Source: Pseudomonadota bacterium
GTDB taxonomy: Bacteria; Oederibacteriota; Muellerivitia; Muellerivitales; Muellerivitaceae
Direction of reading: 5' to 3'
Assembly (NCBI GenBank): GCA_021324075.1
Contig: JAJPJW010000079.1
Coordinates: 1-40,236, forward strand
DNA: 40,236 bases
Position numbers and translations under genes: made by a program. The notes beneath the pieces are model-generated. The model was not told the DNA's origin. It saw only the letters and a program-made list of their open reading frames with translations, and made no database searches. How positions within the stretch are numbered: position 1 is the first letter of the stretch; every line of letters begins with the position of its first letter. This document shows, one piece after another, positions 16,001 through 22,340 of this stretch.

Positions 16001-17991
16001 TTGACCGCCACTTGGCCCAAATCATTATTCGCGGAACTGTTAAGATCAAACGCAGTATTGGCCCAAGCTGATCCATCGATTGAATTCCACAACTCGTACC
16101 AAAAACCGCCTTGCGTATCGCCCTTATCAAGGAAAACCCACATCTTGTCATTGAAAAGAAAAACATCATCAATCTCGGCGGTAACTATGGTTCCCCCAAA
16201 AGTTACTGAGTTTGTGCCGTAAAAACCTGGAAATGACGTCACTAGAGACCAATTGGCCCCGTCACTAGAAGACTTGATACTAACGTCGTTGTCCTCTCCC
16301 AAGTGGTATCCCTCTGCCGAAAAAACATAAACCTTATCATGGTAACCCAATACGAAAGGATCACCATTGCCAACAGGTGGCGTGGGTCCCGCGAAACACC
16401 AGCCGTTTGAACAGGTTGGGGTTGGAGTGATGGTTGGAGTATCGGTGATCGTTGAGGTTGGCGTTAACGTCGGGGTTGGGGATGGCCCGACAATGGAAAT
16501 GGCATAGTGACCGTCCCATCCCGGCGTGTAGTTGTACCAAGTAGAAGGGCCGGATGATAAGGACAATGTCGCGGGCATGGCAGGATTGGCATCGAGTGTC
16601 ACTGCGGAGGCGATGGCGGGGTTGGCAGAACTCGAAGGTGTCGGGGCTATGTAAATGCTGACTCCTTGCCCTGTGATGCTGATGGGACAGGTGGCAAGTC
16701 CACTTGGAACAATAAAGGAGCCTTCCCAGTCGGGTAATTCATCTCTCGAAAAAGCTTCCCAAGCCCCACTAGCCGTAACTGCGCTTAACCCGTTACCCAC
16801 TACCACCTGTAAATTCTGTCGAGTGTCTATGGATTCATTCGTAAAAATATCAATAACTGCTGTCGTACCGGCATTTAAAGTTTCATCAAGAACAGTGATA
16901 GGAGTTCGGGAATCCGGCTGGTCACTGAAAACGATGTGTTGAATGGTTTTTACCATTGCGCCTTCCGCCGGTGAATCGTCCCACTGGAATGAATATCTCA
17001 AATTTTGGTCCGAGGAACTGTCATCCTGGAAAACATCAACAGCTCGCACCACAGGCGGATTCACTGCGTAGTAATAATTGAGTATTCCCTGATAGTTCCA
17101 GCCCGGCGTGGATTGGGCCAGATTATTTGCTCCGTCTTGGCTTAAGCCTAAACCACCTACAGTTACAATGCCCTGGCCGACATCATCGGTATCGCGACGT
17201 TTTAAATATGCAGGGAAATTCCATTTGCTTGGATCTGCGTTATAAAAAATCTCATCGTTCGAGTTACCATCAAAGCCATTTCCATATCCCGCAATAATTA
17301 CTTGATCCGAGCCAGTTACAGCCCCGCTTTCAGAAATTCCGCTGTTAGTGCGGTCGAAAGAGTAAATGGCCTGGCCAGCGGTTAAAGTAGTCGCTTGTCC
17401 CGCGATCCCATCGTTGCCTTCGTCGTCGCCATCCCAGCCAGCAAGCGATGGCACATAAGAAATAAAAACTTGGTCGTCAGTATTTCCGATGGTGTCATAG
17501 TTATATACCTGTCCGCTAGTCGCAGTGACAGGCACTTCCGCTTTGTATGGAACGGCGAATCCGACTGCGTATGACCTAGCCGCCACCGCCTCAGTTTTGA
17601 AGACCTCTAATTGATTCCAAGTGGGAAAAGTCTCAGCCCGCACTACGCCTTTAACATAGGTTTCAAAGGGCATCTGTAGAATCACTGTAACAGGCGGCCC
17701 CCCTGGAGACGGCGCTCCGTTAATTGTAAGAGCCTGCATTTGAGTCACAAGAACATCCATGTCTGGATAAATAAGTGAAACGCCGGAGCTGTTCCCATAT
17801 GTGTTTTTGATAAGGTCAGAAACCGGATAAGAATTTGTATCGGTATTAAATTTAAAGTTGGCGGGGTCTACAACACCTACTGTGATAGATGTGGGCAAAG
17901 AAAAAGGCGATGAGTTCGCTTGGGAAAAAGCAACCGAAGTCACGGACAAAACAAAAAACAGAAGAAAATAAAATCTTAGTTTTTGATCCAT
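13090..17991 (-). CDS. Giant secreted protein: SpoIID-like domain, kelch-like repeats, TPT linkers, FlgD-like C-terminus
   Basis: 1633 residues with a signal peptide (hydrophobic FYFLLFFVLSVTSVAFS). Residues ~35-310 form a SpoIID-like domain with MPFETYVKGVVRAETFP (conserved Glu) and KTEAVAARSYAVG; the later GHGVG-type motif reads VGGLGLSQDGA, lacking the His. A Thr/Pro linker (~501-527) leads to kelch-like units (~530-840) with forms such as WSLVTSFPGFYG and NNTEWMMTG. After a second linker (~845-895) comes a ZU5-like or autotransport-like beta domain (~900-1015) ending VNHFSLWGLLV. A long Thr/Pro/Ser stretch (~1018-1187) precedes five or six WxIGG kelch units (~1190-1500). The FlgD-like end (~1535-1633) has GLYVYVLQIGEG and a final GKVILLH. 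The start overlaps the propeller gene by 16 bp. An extracellular or cell-surface role is likely; peptidoglycan binding or cleavage by the SpoIID part is inference. Confidence 0.85.
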   Translation of the reverse strand: MDQKLRFYFLLFFVLSVTSVAFSQANSSPFSLPTSITVGVVDPANFKFNTDTNSYPVSDLIKNTYGNSSGVSLIYPDMDVLVTQMQALTINGAPSPGGPPVTVILQMPFETYVKGVVRAETFPTWNQLEVFKTEAVAARSYAVGFAVPYKAEVPVTATSGQVYNYDTIGNTDDQVFISYVPSLAGWDGDDEGNDGIAGQATTLTAGQAIYSFDRTNSGISESGAVTGSDQVIIAGYGNGFDGNSNDEIFYNADPSKWNFPAYLKRRDTDDVGQGIVTVGGLGLSQDGANNLAQSTPGWNYQGILNYYYAVNPPVVRAVDVFQDDSSSDQNLRYSFQWDDSPAEGAMVKTIQHIVFSDQPDSRTPITVLDETLNAGTTAVIDIFTNESIDTRQNLQVVVGNGLSAVTASGAWEAFSRDELPDWEGSFIVPSGLATCPISITGQGVSIYIAPTPSSSANPAIASAVTLDANPAMPATLSLSSGPSTWYNYTPGWDGHYAISIVGPSPTPTLTPTSTITDTPTITPTPTCSNGWCFAGPTPPVGNGDPFVLGYHDKVYVFSAEGYHLGEDNDVSIKSSSDGANWSLVTSFPGFYGTNSVTFGGTIVTAEIDDVFLFNDKMWVFLDKGDTQGGFWYELWNSIDGSAWANTAFDLNSSANNDLGQVAVNGFGFNVMLAGGAFGGGNRVLLFPNGANLPGSLTVAPWPARVGANLYPFNNQMFIMGGNAFNGSFNGGTQLTDIWATSNGTSWTEAATTMPGADVIASGQPLFTEPPVTYNNTEWMMTGAIVPLDDCDNCGVANPSIWNSMDGANWSKVNSDAPDVGPLAATTTTLWLIGADGVWYFTQPLSPTYTPTSTFTFTPTPTLTPTSTNTNTPTFTPSFTNTPTALPTAQATVGTNGVDVSLPNGTGVEIGPNVLDQGTTVTVSEFSPSAATPPGGYSVLGNLYTFNAMGPGGPISNFGSSTVTLVFPYDPSQIPSGETANQLQVEYYDGTNWNTVPATVDTSNHLLTAVVNHFSLWGLLVNNFTPTSSPTNTPSFTSTNTVTSSATDTPTSTATSTPSLTATLTPTSTPTDTPSPTPTNSPTYTSTSTTTNTPTSTATFTPSPTATYTTTSTPTPTPTFTATASPSSTPTLTATLTPTATITQTFTKTPTSTKTGTPTKTATSTKTSTPTKTPTSTPTSTFTPSNDLYSEWTRASKDTNFGQRVNYGAVTLGGKMWMIGGYNYDFNANQFEDTNDVWYSTNGTSWTEATASAAFSARDSMGAVAFNSKLWVIGGGNEVNYSASNDVWSSSDGVTWTQTSGTMPWTARSGQGCVVFNNKIWIIGGYDSSETALGDVWSSSDGASWTEATATAPFAARAYPGCAVFNGKIWVLGGEDGFGTTFNDVWSSSDGVNWTQSTTPYWPARTQMACLSYNGQLVVAGGWAQSNSDYTYYNDVYHSPDGTNWTVSTYAAPFGVRSAITGLVFNNQVWIFDGWNDQQTFNDDWYAPPTPPPTLTPTPTPPPGSARPLRVTSELFSSTATITATPTVTPSPSSVPRDGTFQVVAVPNLSAGGQPVRFLVNLDQPGSIQVKLFSLSGEQVYSTQIEGSQGLNTLLWNLQNNNGSAAASGLYVYVLQIGEGSAQEIRTGKVILLH
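14430..14935. repeat. Low-complexity (Thr/Pro/Ser codon) tandem repeat DNA
   Basis: About 500 bases of degenerate short repeats of the form GTNGGNGT on the plus strand, encoding the longest Thr/Pro/Ser linker of the giant protein. Shorter versions lie near 15310-15460 and 16425-16490. On the plus strand this gives spurious Val/Gly-rich open frames. The repetitive DNA could change length by slippage. Confidence 0.8.
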
Positions 17992-19049
17992 TGGAAAATA
18001 TGCAGCCCTTCTTCAGATGCCCACATTTGAAAAATATTTCCATGAATGTCGATCGCCAATTCGTTACCGTCAATCCGTTTGTCAAAAACATCTAAATCAA
18101 CAGGGATTTCAACAAGTTTTTGACCAGCAGGGGTATAAAGCATTACCGAGGCTTTGTTAAATGGGTCTTCATAAAAATTTCCAGAAAAATATTTGCACAA
18201 AAAATAAGAATTGCCGCTGTCATCAATACCGATTAGATCGGTCCACCCTAAACCTTTATCGCCTTCAATTTTTATTTGAATTTTATCTCGATCAATATGA
18301 CCGCCTATTTTCTTTAAATGTTCATTGATTTTTTTCGAATAAATAATAAAAGAATTGAAGCCCGTTCTACCAAAATCAAGTTTTGCGGGTTTGAATCTGG
18401 ATTTGGGCCGGGAAAACAATTTCGGAGGAAGTTTTTCCGGTTTATCACCATTGTCTCTTATAGTCATAGCTTGGTCGTTGACATCATAAACAACGCCATT
18501 TTCCTCATGCCCAAGATTGAAATTTTTATAGTCAACTTGGGTCCCATCAGGCTTTATGAGGAAAAAACCAACCGAACTATCCTTCCTGTGATAGGGGGCA
18601 TAAATGGATCCATCGCCATCAACCTGCCATAAGCCGCCTACATTTTCGCCGTCAATTTTTTTTACCGCCCCGTTGGATGAAAGAACGTAAATTTGATTTG
18701 TCTGTCCCCAAAAATAGATATTTCCGTTGCCATCGATTCTTAAATATCTCGGCCAGCTAATTGACGTTGTCTCTACCGTCTCAACCTCTTTGTTCGTTCC
18801 TTTTTCAACCTTCGCATGACGCTCTTGAATCTTACTCAGCTTTACTTCGTTTTCTCCAGCACCCCATTTGAAAAAACCAACTTCCTTTTTGGTGAAGCTA
18901 ATCGGTGCATCCGATTGGGCAAATATGACCGGTGGGGAGAAGGTGAGGAAAGATGCGATGAAAAGCAAAAAGCAAAAAGAGAAGTCAACCCAGCTCTTTC
19001 TACTTTTCCACAATCCGCATCCGAAACGGGTGTTGTTCTCTTGTCTCAT
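17976..19049 (-). CDS. Secreted propeller-like protein, cassette copy 1
   Basis: 357 residues. ATG 19049 was chosen because GGGGAGGATGGG lies directly before it; an upstream in-frame ATG at 19085 lacks such a site. A signal peptide (VDFSFCFLLFIASFLTF, cleavage after FAQ) is followed by SDAPISFTKKEVGFFKWG. The mature chain has recurring G-N-G-N-I-Y-F / D-G-S-I-Y / D-x-G-N-S-Y-F units, typical of NHL- or six-bladed propeller blades, and ends DIHGNIFQMWASEEGLHIFQ, WIKN. I do not recognise a named family. The homologue at 19648-20706 shares signal peptide, N-terminus and C-terminus. Its stop codon lies inside the start of the SpoIID giant (16-bp overlap), so the two products are probably made together. 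The region is clearly AT-richer than the flanking polysaccharide genes. Confidence 0.85.
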   Translation of the reverse strand: MRQENNTRFGCGLWKSRKSWVDFSFCFLLFIASFLTFSPPVIFAQSDAPISFTKKEVGFFKWGAGENEVKLSKIQERHAKVEKGTNKEVETVETTSISWPRYLRIDGNGNIYFWGQTNQIYVLSSNGAVKKIDGENVGGLWQVDGDGSIYAPYHRKDSSVGFFLIKPDGTQVDYKNFNLGHEENGVVYDVNDQAMTIRDNGDKPEKLPPKLFSRPKSRFKPAKLDFGRTGFNSFIIYSKKINEHLKKIGGHIDRDKIQIKIEGDKGLGWTDLIGIDDSGNSYFLCKYFSGNFYEDPFNKASVMLYTPAGQKLVEIPVDLDVFDKRIDGNELAIDIHGNIFQMWASEEGLHIFQWIKN

Positions 19050-19070
19050 CCCATCCTCCCCTTGCTTCCC

Positions 19071-19215
19071 CCACTTTTTGACCAATCCTTGTCTCGTTGC
19101 CCGACCATCCTATCCTGCGTTTCAGGTTATGCCTAGAAAATTTGGCGTTAATGAACCGTGGTTTTTAAAAGATACTGGTGATACTGTAATGCCCGATAAA
19201 TTTTGGGAGGCTCTT
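19071..19215. repeat. Duplicated upstream/divergent promoter region, copy A
   Basis: This stretch matches 20731-20876 at an offset of 1661 bases. Bases 19115-19174 are identical to 20776-20835 (60 of 60). It contains a GGTT..GCC/GGC..AACC nested inverted repeat (19125-19156 approx.) and a direct repeat GATACTG-GT-GATACTG. Downstream on the plus strand it keeps GGGAGG but has lost the ATG seen in copy B, so no gene follows. It must contain the promoter of the minus-strand propeller gene. Confidence 0.8.
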
Positions 19216-19234
19216 GAACAAAGGGGTCAGGCTG

Positions 19235-19663
19235 TCATTTGACACGAGAAAAACCATAAGGGATTTGCTCGCCGGCAGCAAAACACCTAGCGGCGACCGC
19301 CTCGGCTTTGGAAGCTTCTGTAAGTGCTGAATCTAACTCGGTTCTAACAACCCCTTGAATGTAAGTTTCAAAAGGCATTTGAACGAAAATTTCAGGTTCA
19401 CTACTTGGGTTGCTTATTAATTCATCATAAAGATCAGAGACAGGTTCCGAAGGATAGATGAGAGAAATTCCTTCAACAGACACGCTCTCATTCAATAGAT
19501 CGATAATTGGAATATGCCCAGCCGAATTGGCAGAAACACTCGCACTATCTACAACGTCAACCGCAATAGTTCCGGGAGGCAATGGGATTGATTGGGCATC
19601 AGCGATCGAAAATATACCCCAGCCCAAAAACAGGATAAGTAAAGTTTTTAATTTTTGGCCCAT
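19235..19663 (-). pseudogene. Truncated SpoIID-domain protein, cassette copy 2
   Basis: 142 residues with a signal peptide (LKTLLILFLGWGIFSIADA) followed by IAVDVVDSASV, LIYPSEPVSDLYDEL, VQMPFETYIQGVVRTELDS and KAEAVAARCFAAGEQIPYG. It matches the first ~150 residues of the 1633-residue giant, including the conserved Glu-containing segment. It stops at 19235 where the duplicated promoter region begins, so the second half of the SpoIID domain, including the GxGxSQ motif, is missing. It is probably a stub created by the duplication breakpoint rather than a complete enzyme, although it is open, has a start overlapping the upstream gene by 16 bp, and could still be expressed. Confidence 0.75.
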
Positions 19664-20706
19664 TTATAAATATGTATCCCGTCTTGAAATGCCACCATTT
19701 CAAAAATGTTTCCATGAATATCGATATCAGTGGGGCCGCATTGACCATCGAAATAATTTTTCTCGATTGGAACTTCGGCCAGCTTTAGGCTTCTTGAGGA
19801 ATAAATGGCCACATAAGCGGCTTTACAAGGTGTATAAATTGCTGTTGATTCATGAGTGCAGATTTTAAAATAAAAATTTTCATCATCATCAACTCCCATG
19901 AAGTTTTGATCGTTATTAAATCCGAGTTTTATTTGGACTTTTTCATTATCAATTCTTTTATTTATTTTCTCTAAATGTTTATTGATTTTTGCGGTGTCAA
20001 AAGTAAAAGTTCCAGTCACAAAATCTTTTTCAAAGTCGGCTTCCGTTTGGTTTGAAGTTAACTTCGGAAATAGAAGCGGCGGTTTTTTCTCAGGCGTATT
20101 ATTGTTATTAAATATCGTTACAGCCCTGTCACCTTTTTCTTTTTTTTCATATGCAATGCCGTTTTCTACGTGTCCAAGATCGAAATCCGCGTAATTTTCT
20201 TGTGTTCCATCTGGCCTTGTGAGAATAAAACCAAGCGGTTCCCCCTTTTTGTGAAAAAATGAATACACATTGCCCATTTCGTCCACCGTAGAAAAACCAC
20301 CAGTCTTTTCAATACTGATTGTTTTGATCGAGTTCCCATCCGGCGAAACGACAAAGATAAATCCATTTCCACCGTTGAAATATAGGTTGTCATTGCCGTC
20401 CATTCTGAAAGTATTCGCCCATCTATATTGGTTCAAAACCGTTTTTTCCGGCTTCGAATTTTTTTTCGCTCTTTGACTAATACCACCTGTGCTCAATTTC
20501 ACCTCTGTTTCACTTGTTCCCCATTTGAAAAATGCAATTTCTTCTTTGGTGAAACTAATTGGTGCGTCCGATTGGGCGAATATAATCGATGGAAAAATAG
20601 CAAGAAAAGATGCGATGAAAAACAAAAAACAAAATGAGAAGTCAAACCTCCACTTTCCACTTTTTCCCCATCCCAATCCAAAACGTTTTTTGTTCTCTCG
20701 CGCCAT
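19648..20706 (-). CDS. Secreted propeller-like protein, cassette copy 2
   Basis: 352 residues from ATG 20706, preceded by GGAGGATGAA. A further in-frame ATG at 20769 lacks a ribosome site. The signal peptide (FDFSFCFLFFIASFLAIF, then IIFAQ) and following SDAPISFTKEEIAFFKWG closely match copy 1. The middle has diverged strongly, but blade-like units remain (RMDGNDNLYFNGG, VDEMGNVYSFF, VDDDENFYFKI), as does the C-terminus DIHGNIFEMVAFQDGIHIYK, WAKN. It is followed by the SpoIID stub with the same 16-bp overlap as copy 1. Two Cys residues near residues ~285 and ~295 are not in copy 1. Function is unknown; extracytoplasmic location is well supported. Confidence 0.85.
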   Translation of the reverse strand: MARENKKRFGLGWGKSGKWRFDFSFCFLFFIASFLAIFPSIIFAQSDAPISFTKEEIAFFKWGTSETEVKLSTGGISQRAKKNSKPEKTVLNQYRWANTFRMDGNDNLYFNGGNGFIFVVSPDGNSIKTISIEKTGGFSTVDEMGNVYSFFHKKGEPLGFILTRPDGTQENYADFDLGHVENGIAYEKKEKGDRAVTIFNNNNTPEKKPPLLFPKLTSNQTEADFEKDFVTGTFTFDTAKINKHLEKINKRIDNEKVQIKLGFNNDQNFMGVDDDENFYFKICTHESTAIYTPCKAAYVAIYSSRSLKLAEVPIEKNYFDGQCGPTDIDIHGNIFEMVAFQDGIHIYKWAKN

Positions 20707-20730
20707 TTCATCCTCCACTAGCTTCTTCCT

Positions 20731-20876
20731 ATGTTTCTTTTGACCAATCGTTGTCCTTCGCCCGACCATCCTATTCTGCGTTTCAGGTTATGCCTAGAAA
20801 ATTTGGCGTTAATGAACCGTGGTTTTTAAAAGATAGTGGTGATAGTGTAATGTTCGATAAAACTTGGGAGGTTCTT
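20731..20876. promoter_or_regulatory. Divergent upstream region, copy B, with conserved 60-nt core
   Basis: It lies between the minus-strand propeller gene (start 20706) and the plus-strand small gene (start 20877), so it must serve both. It repeats 19071-19215 almost base for base, with an identical core at 20776-20835. A TTGACC hexamer at 20740-20745 is shared by both copies but has no well-spaced -10. The direct repeat here reads GATAGTG-GT-GATAGTG. The conserved hairpin could act as operator DNA or as RNA in the leader of the small gene. Confidence 0.6.
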
Positions 20877-21227
20877 ATGAGGTTGTCAGCTTTTTCCATG
20901 GTTTTGGCCGTTTCCTTGGCTTCAAGCTTTCCCCTCGAAGCCGCCCCTTCTTCTACGGTTCAAAGCGCCACCCCCTTGGTTCACCAATTCAACACCCGTT
21001 TGAAAAATCAATTGATGCTGATCCAGGCGGGGCTTAAGTCCGGCAAACTGACCAACGACCAGGCCGCCGCCTTGAGGACCTCTCTGGCATCCGCCCGCCA
21101 ACAAGAAATAGCTTTCTTCCAGCAGAACGGAAGCAACAACTTAACGACGGCCCAGCAGGCCAAGTTGAACGTCCTGTTGAACCAAAATTCCGCCACTCTT
21201 AATGAGCCCGCTTCTGCGGTCAAATAG
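20877..21227 (+). CDS. Small secreted helical protein
   Basis: 116 residues from ATG 20877 with GGGAGG five bases upstream. A signal peptide (RLSAFSMVLAVSLASSFPLEA) precedes a mature chain of about 90 residues: LKNQLMLIQAGLKSGKLTND, QAAALRTSL, ARQQEIAFFQQNG, and LTTAQQAKLNVLLNQNSATL. The pattern 'QxxI..G..SGxLTxxEAxxL' with a second LTxxQ turn is one I recall from small periplasmic helical-hairpin proteins of unknown function. It is the only plus-strand gene in the central region. It starts from the conserved divergent region and ends at a strong terminator, so it forms a single-gene transcript. The duplicated copy A upstream region lacks its counterpart. Confidence 0.8.
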   Translation: MRLSAFSMVLAVSLASSFPLEAAPSSTVQSATPLVHQFNTRLKNQLMLIQAGLKSGKLTNDQAAALRTSLASARQQEIAFFQQNGSNNLTTAQQAKLNVLLNQNSATLNEPASAVK

Positions 21228-21246
21228 TTTCAATCTCAACTGAAAT

Positions 21247-21280
21247 AAAAAAAGCCTCTGCCTTTGGCAGGGGCTTTTTT
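21247..21280 (+). terminator. Rho-independent terminator of the small secreted-protein gene
   Basis: AAAAAAGCC-TCTGCC and GGCAG-GGGCTTTTTT form a GC-rich stem with a TTT loop, followed by a T-run, 20 bases after the stop at 21227. The A-run on the other side could also make it work toward the minus strand. Confidence 0.92.
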
Positions 21281-21320
21281 GTTCTGAAATTATCCAAATT
21301 AGCAAACCTTGTTTAAATTA

Positions 21321-21355
21321 CCCCTCACCCTACCCTCTCCCTCAAAGGGCGAGGG
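21321..21355. repeat. CCCTC-rich hairpin repeat overlapping the GT2 stop
   Basis: CCCTCTCCCT and AGGGCGAGGG pair around CAA (21333-21355) with one mismatch, preceded by CCCCTCACCC. It resembles the hairpins at 5562-5653. The minus-strand GT2 stop (21342-21344) lies in its loop, so the last residues of that protein are repeat-encoded. Confidence 0.6.
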
Positions 21356-22340
21356 TTTTGGAGTGTTTGCCAACCGGATGGTGCGGTTTTGAAGCCGGGG
21401 CCAAGGCCATGAACCTTTGGTATTCCCTGGGATGCAGGTACCGGGCGAACCGCTTGGAAAAATAATTGTGAAGGAAATAAGCGGGGCTCAACAGGCAAAT
21501 CAAGGATAAAAGAAAATAGTTCACCGGCTTGCTGGACCTGCGCCATTTCTCCAGGAAAAGGCGGTTGACGATCCTCCAGCGCAGGGGGGCCGGCGGCCGG
21601 AAGGATCGGGGAGGCCCCAGTTCCCGGCCATGCCGCATCCTTTGGAGCAGCAGCTGGCGCGCCTCCCGGACCGCCAGGACCTGCTGGATGCGGTTGCGGG
21701 AGGAAATGCCCTGGGGGTTCAGGGTCATATCCACCAGGAATTCGTCCACCACATGGGCCTTCCCCCTCTCCATCATCCGGAGGAAAAAATCGTAATCCTC
21801 CGCCGGATAAGCGGCCTCCCGGTAGGCCAGGCCCTGGGGGTTACGGTACATCGTGGTGGTGTGTTGGAGAACGCAACCAAAGTGGAAAAAGGCCTTCCGG
21901 ATCTCTCCGTCTTCCACGGGATAGCGGGATTTCATCACTTCCGCCCCTTCCGGGTTTACCCACCGCACCTGGCTTCCCAGTACCACGCAATCGGGGTGGC
22001 GCCGCAGGTATTGGAACTGCCGCTCCAGCCTTTCGGGCCGGCTGAAATCGTCGCTGTCGAACCGGGCGATCACCGGCGAGCGGGCCGCCTTCAGGCCCCG
22101 GTTGAGCGAAGGGACCAGGCCCAGGTTGCGGGGGTTGCGCAGGGTCCGGATGCGCCGGTCCTTGCGGGCATAAGCCCCGAGAATCTTGGGGGATCCGTCG
22201 GTGGAGCCGTCGTCCACGATGAGGAATTCGAAGCCCCGGAATGTTTGGGAGAGGATGCTGCGCAGGGCCCTTTCCAGGAATTTTTCCCCGTTGTAGACGG
22301 GCATGAGGACGGTCAATAGCGGTTTGCGCCCGGTGGCCAT
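21342..22340 (-). CDS. Glycosyltransferase family 2 with C-terminal hydrophobic segment
   Basis: 332 residues from ATG 22340. The GT-A core contains LLTVLMPVYNGEKFLERALR, FEFLIVDDGSTDGS, VPSLNRGLKAARSPVIARFD and SDDFSRPERL, so the VDDGS and DSDD motifs are intact. Later EDYDFFLRMMERG is the usual (E/D)DxxxxxR acceptor region. A hydrophobic stretch NYFLLSLICLLSPAYFL near residue 270 suggests membrane association. The ATG shares one base with the stop of the upstream flippase (TGATG), indicating translational coupling. It is the last gene of the right-hand half of the polysaccharide operon; the terminator-like structures at 21247-21355 follow. Confidence 0.92.
   Translation of the reverse strand: MATGRKPLLTVLMPVYNGEKFLERALRSILSQTFRGFEFLIVDDGSTDGSPKILGAYARKDRRIRTLRNPRNLGLVPSLNRGLKAARSPVIARFDSDDFSRPERLERQFQYLRRHPDCVVLGSQVRWVNPEGAEVMKSRYPVEDGEIRKAFFHFGCVLQHTTTMYRNPQGLAYREAAYPAEDYDFFLRMMERGKAHVVDEFLVDMTLNPQGISSRNRIQQVLAVREARQLLLQRMRHGRELGPPRSFRPPAPLRWRIVNRLFLEKWRRSSKPVNYFLLSLICLLSPAYFLHNYFSKRFARYLHPREYQRFMALAPASKPHHPVGKHSKTLAL

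Noticed and set aside
18868-19242. Plus-strand frame ending MPRKFGVNEPWFLKD..., nearly repeated at 20634-20876
   Set aside because: The apparent protein conservation comes from duplicated noncoding DNA; the substitutions between copies near its end change each codon they touch, and the frame lacks a start signal.
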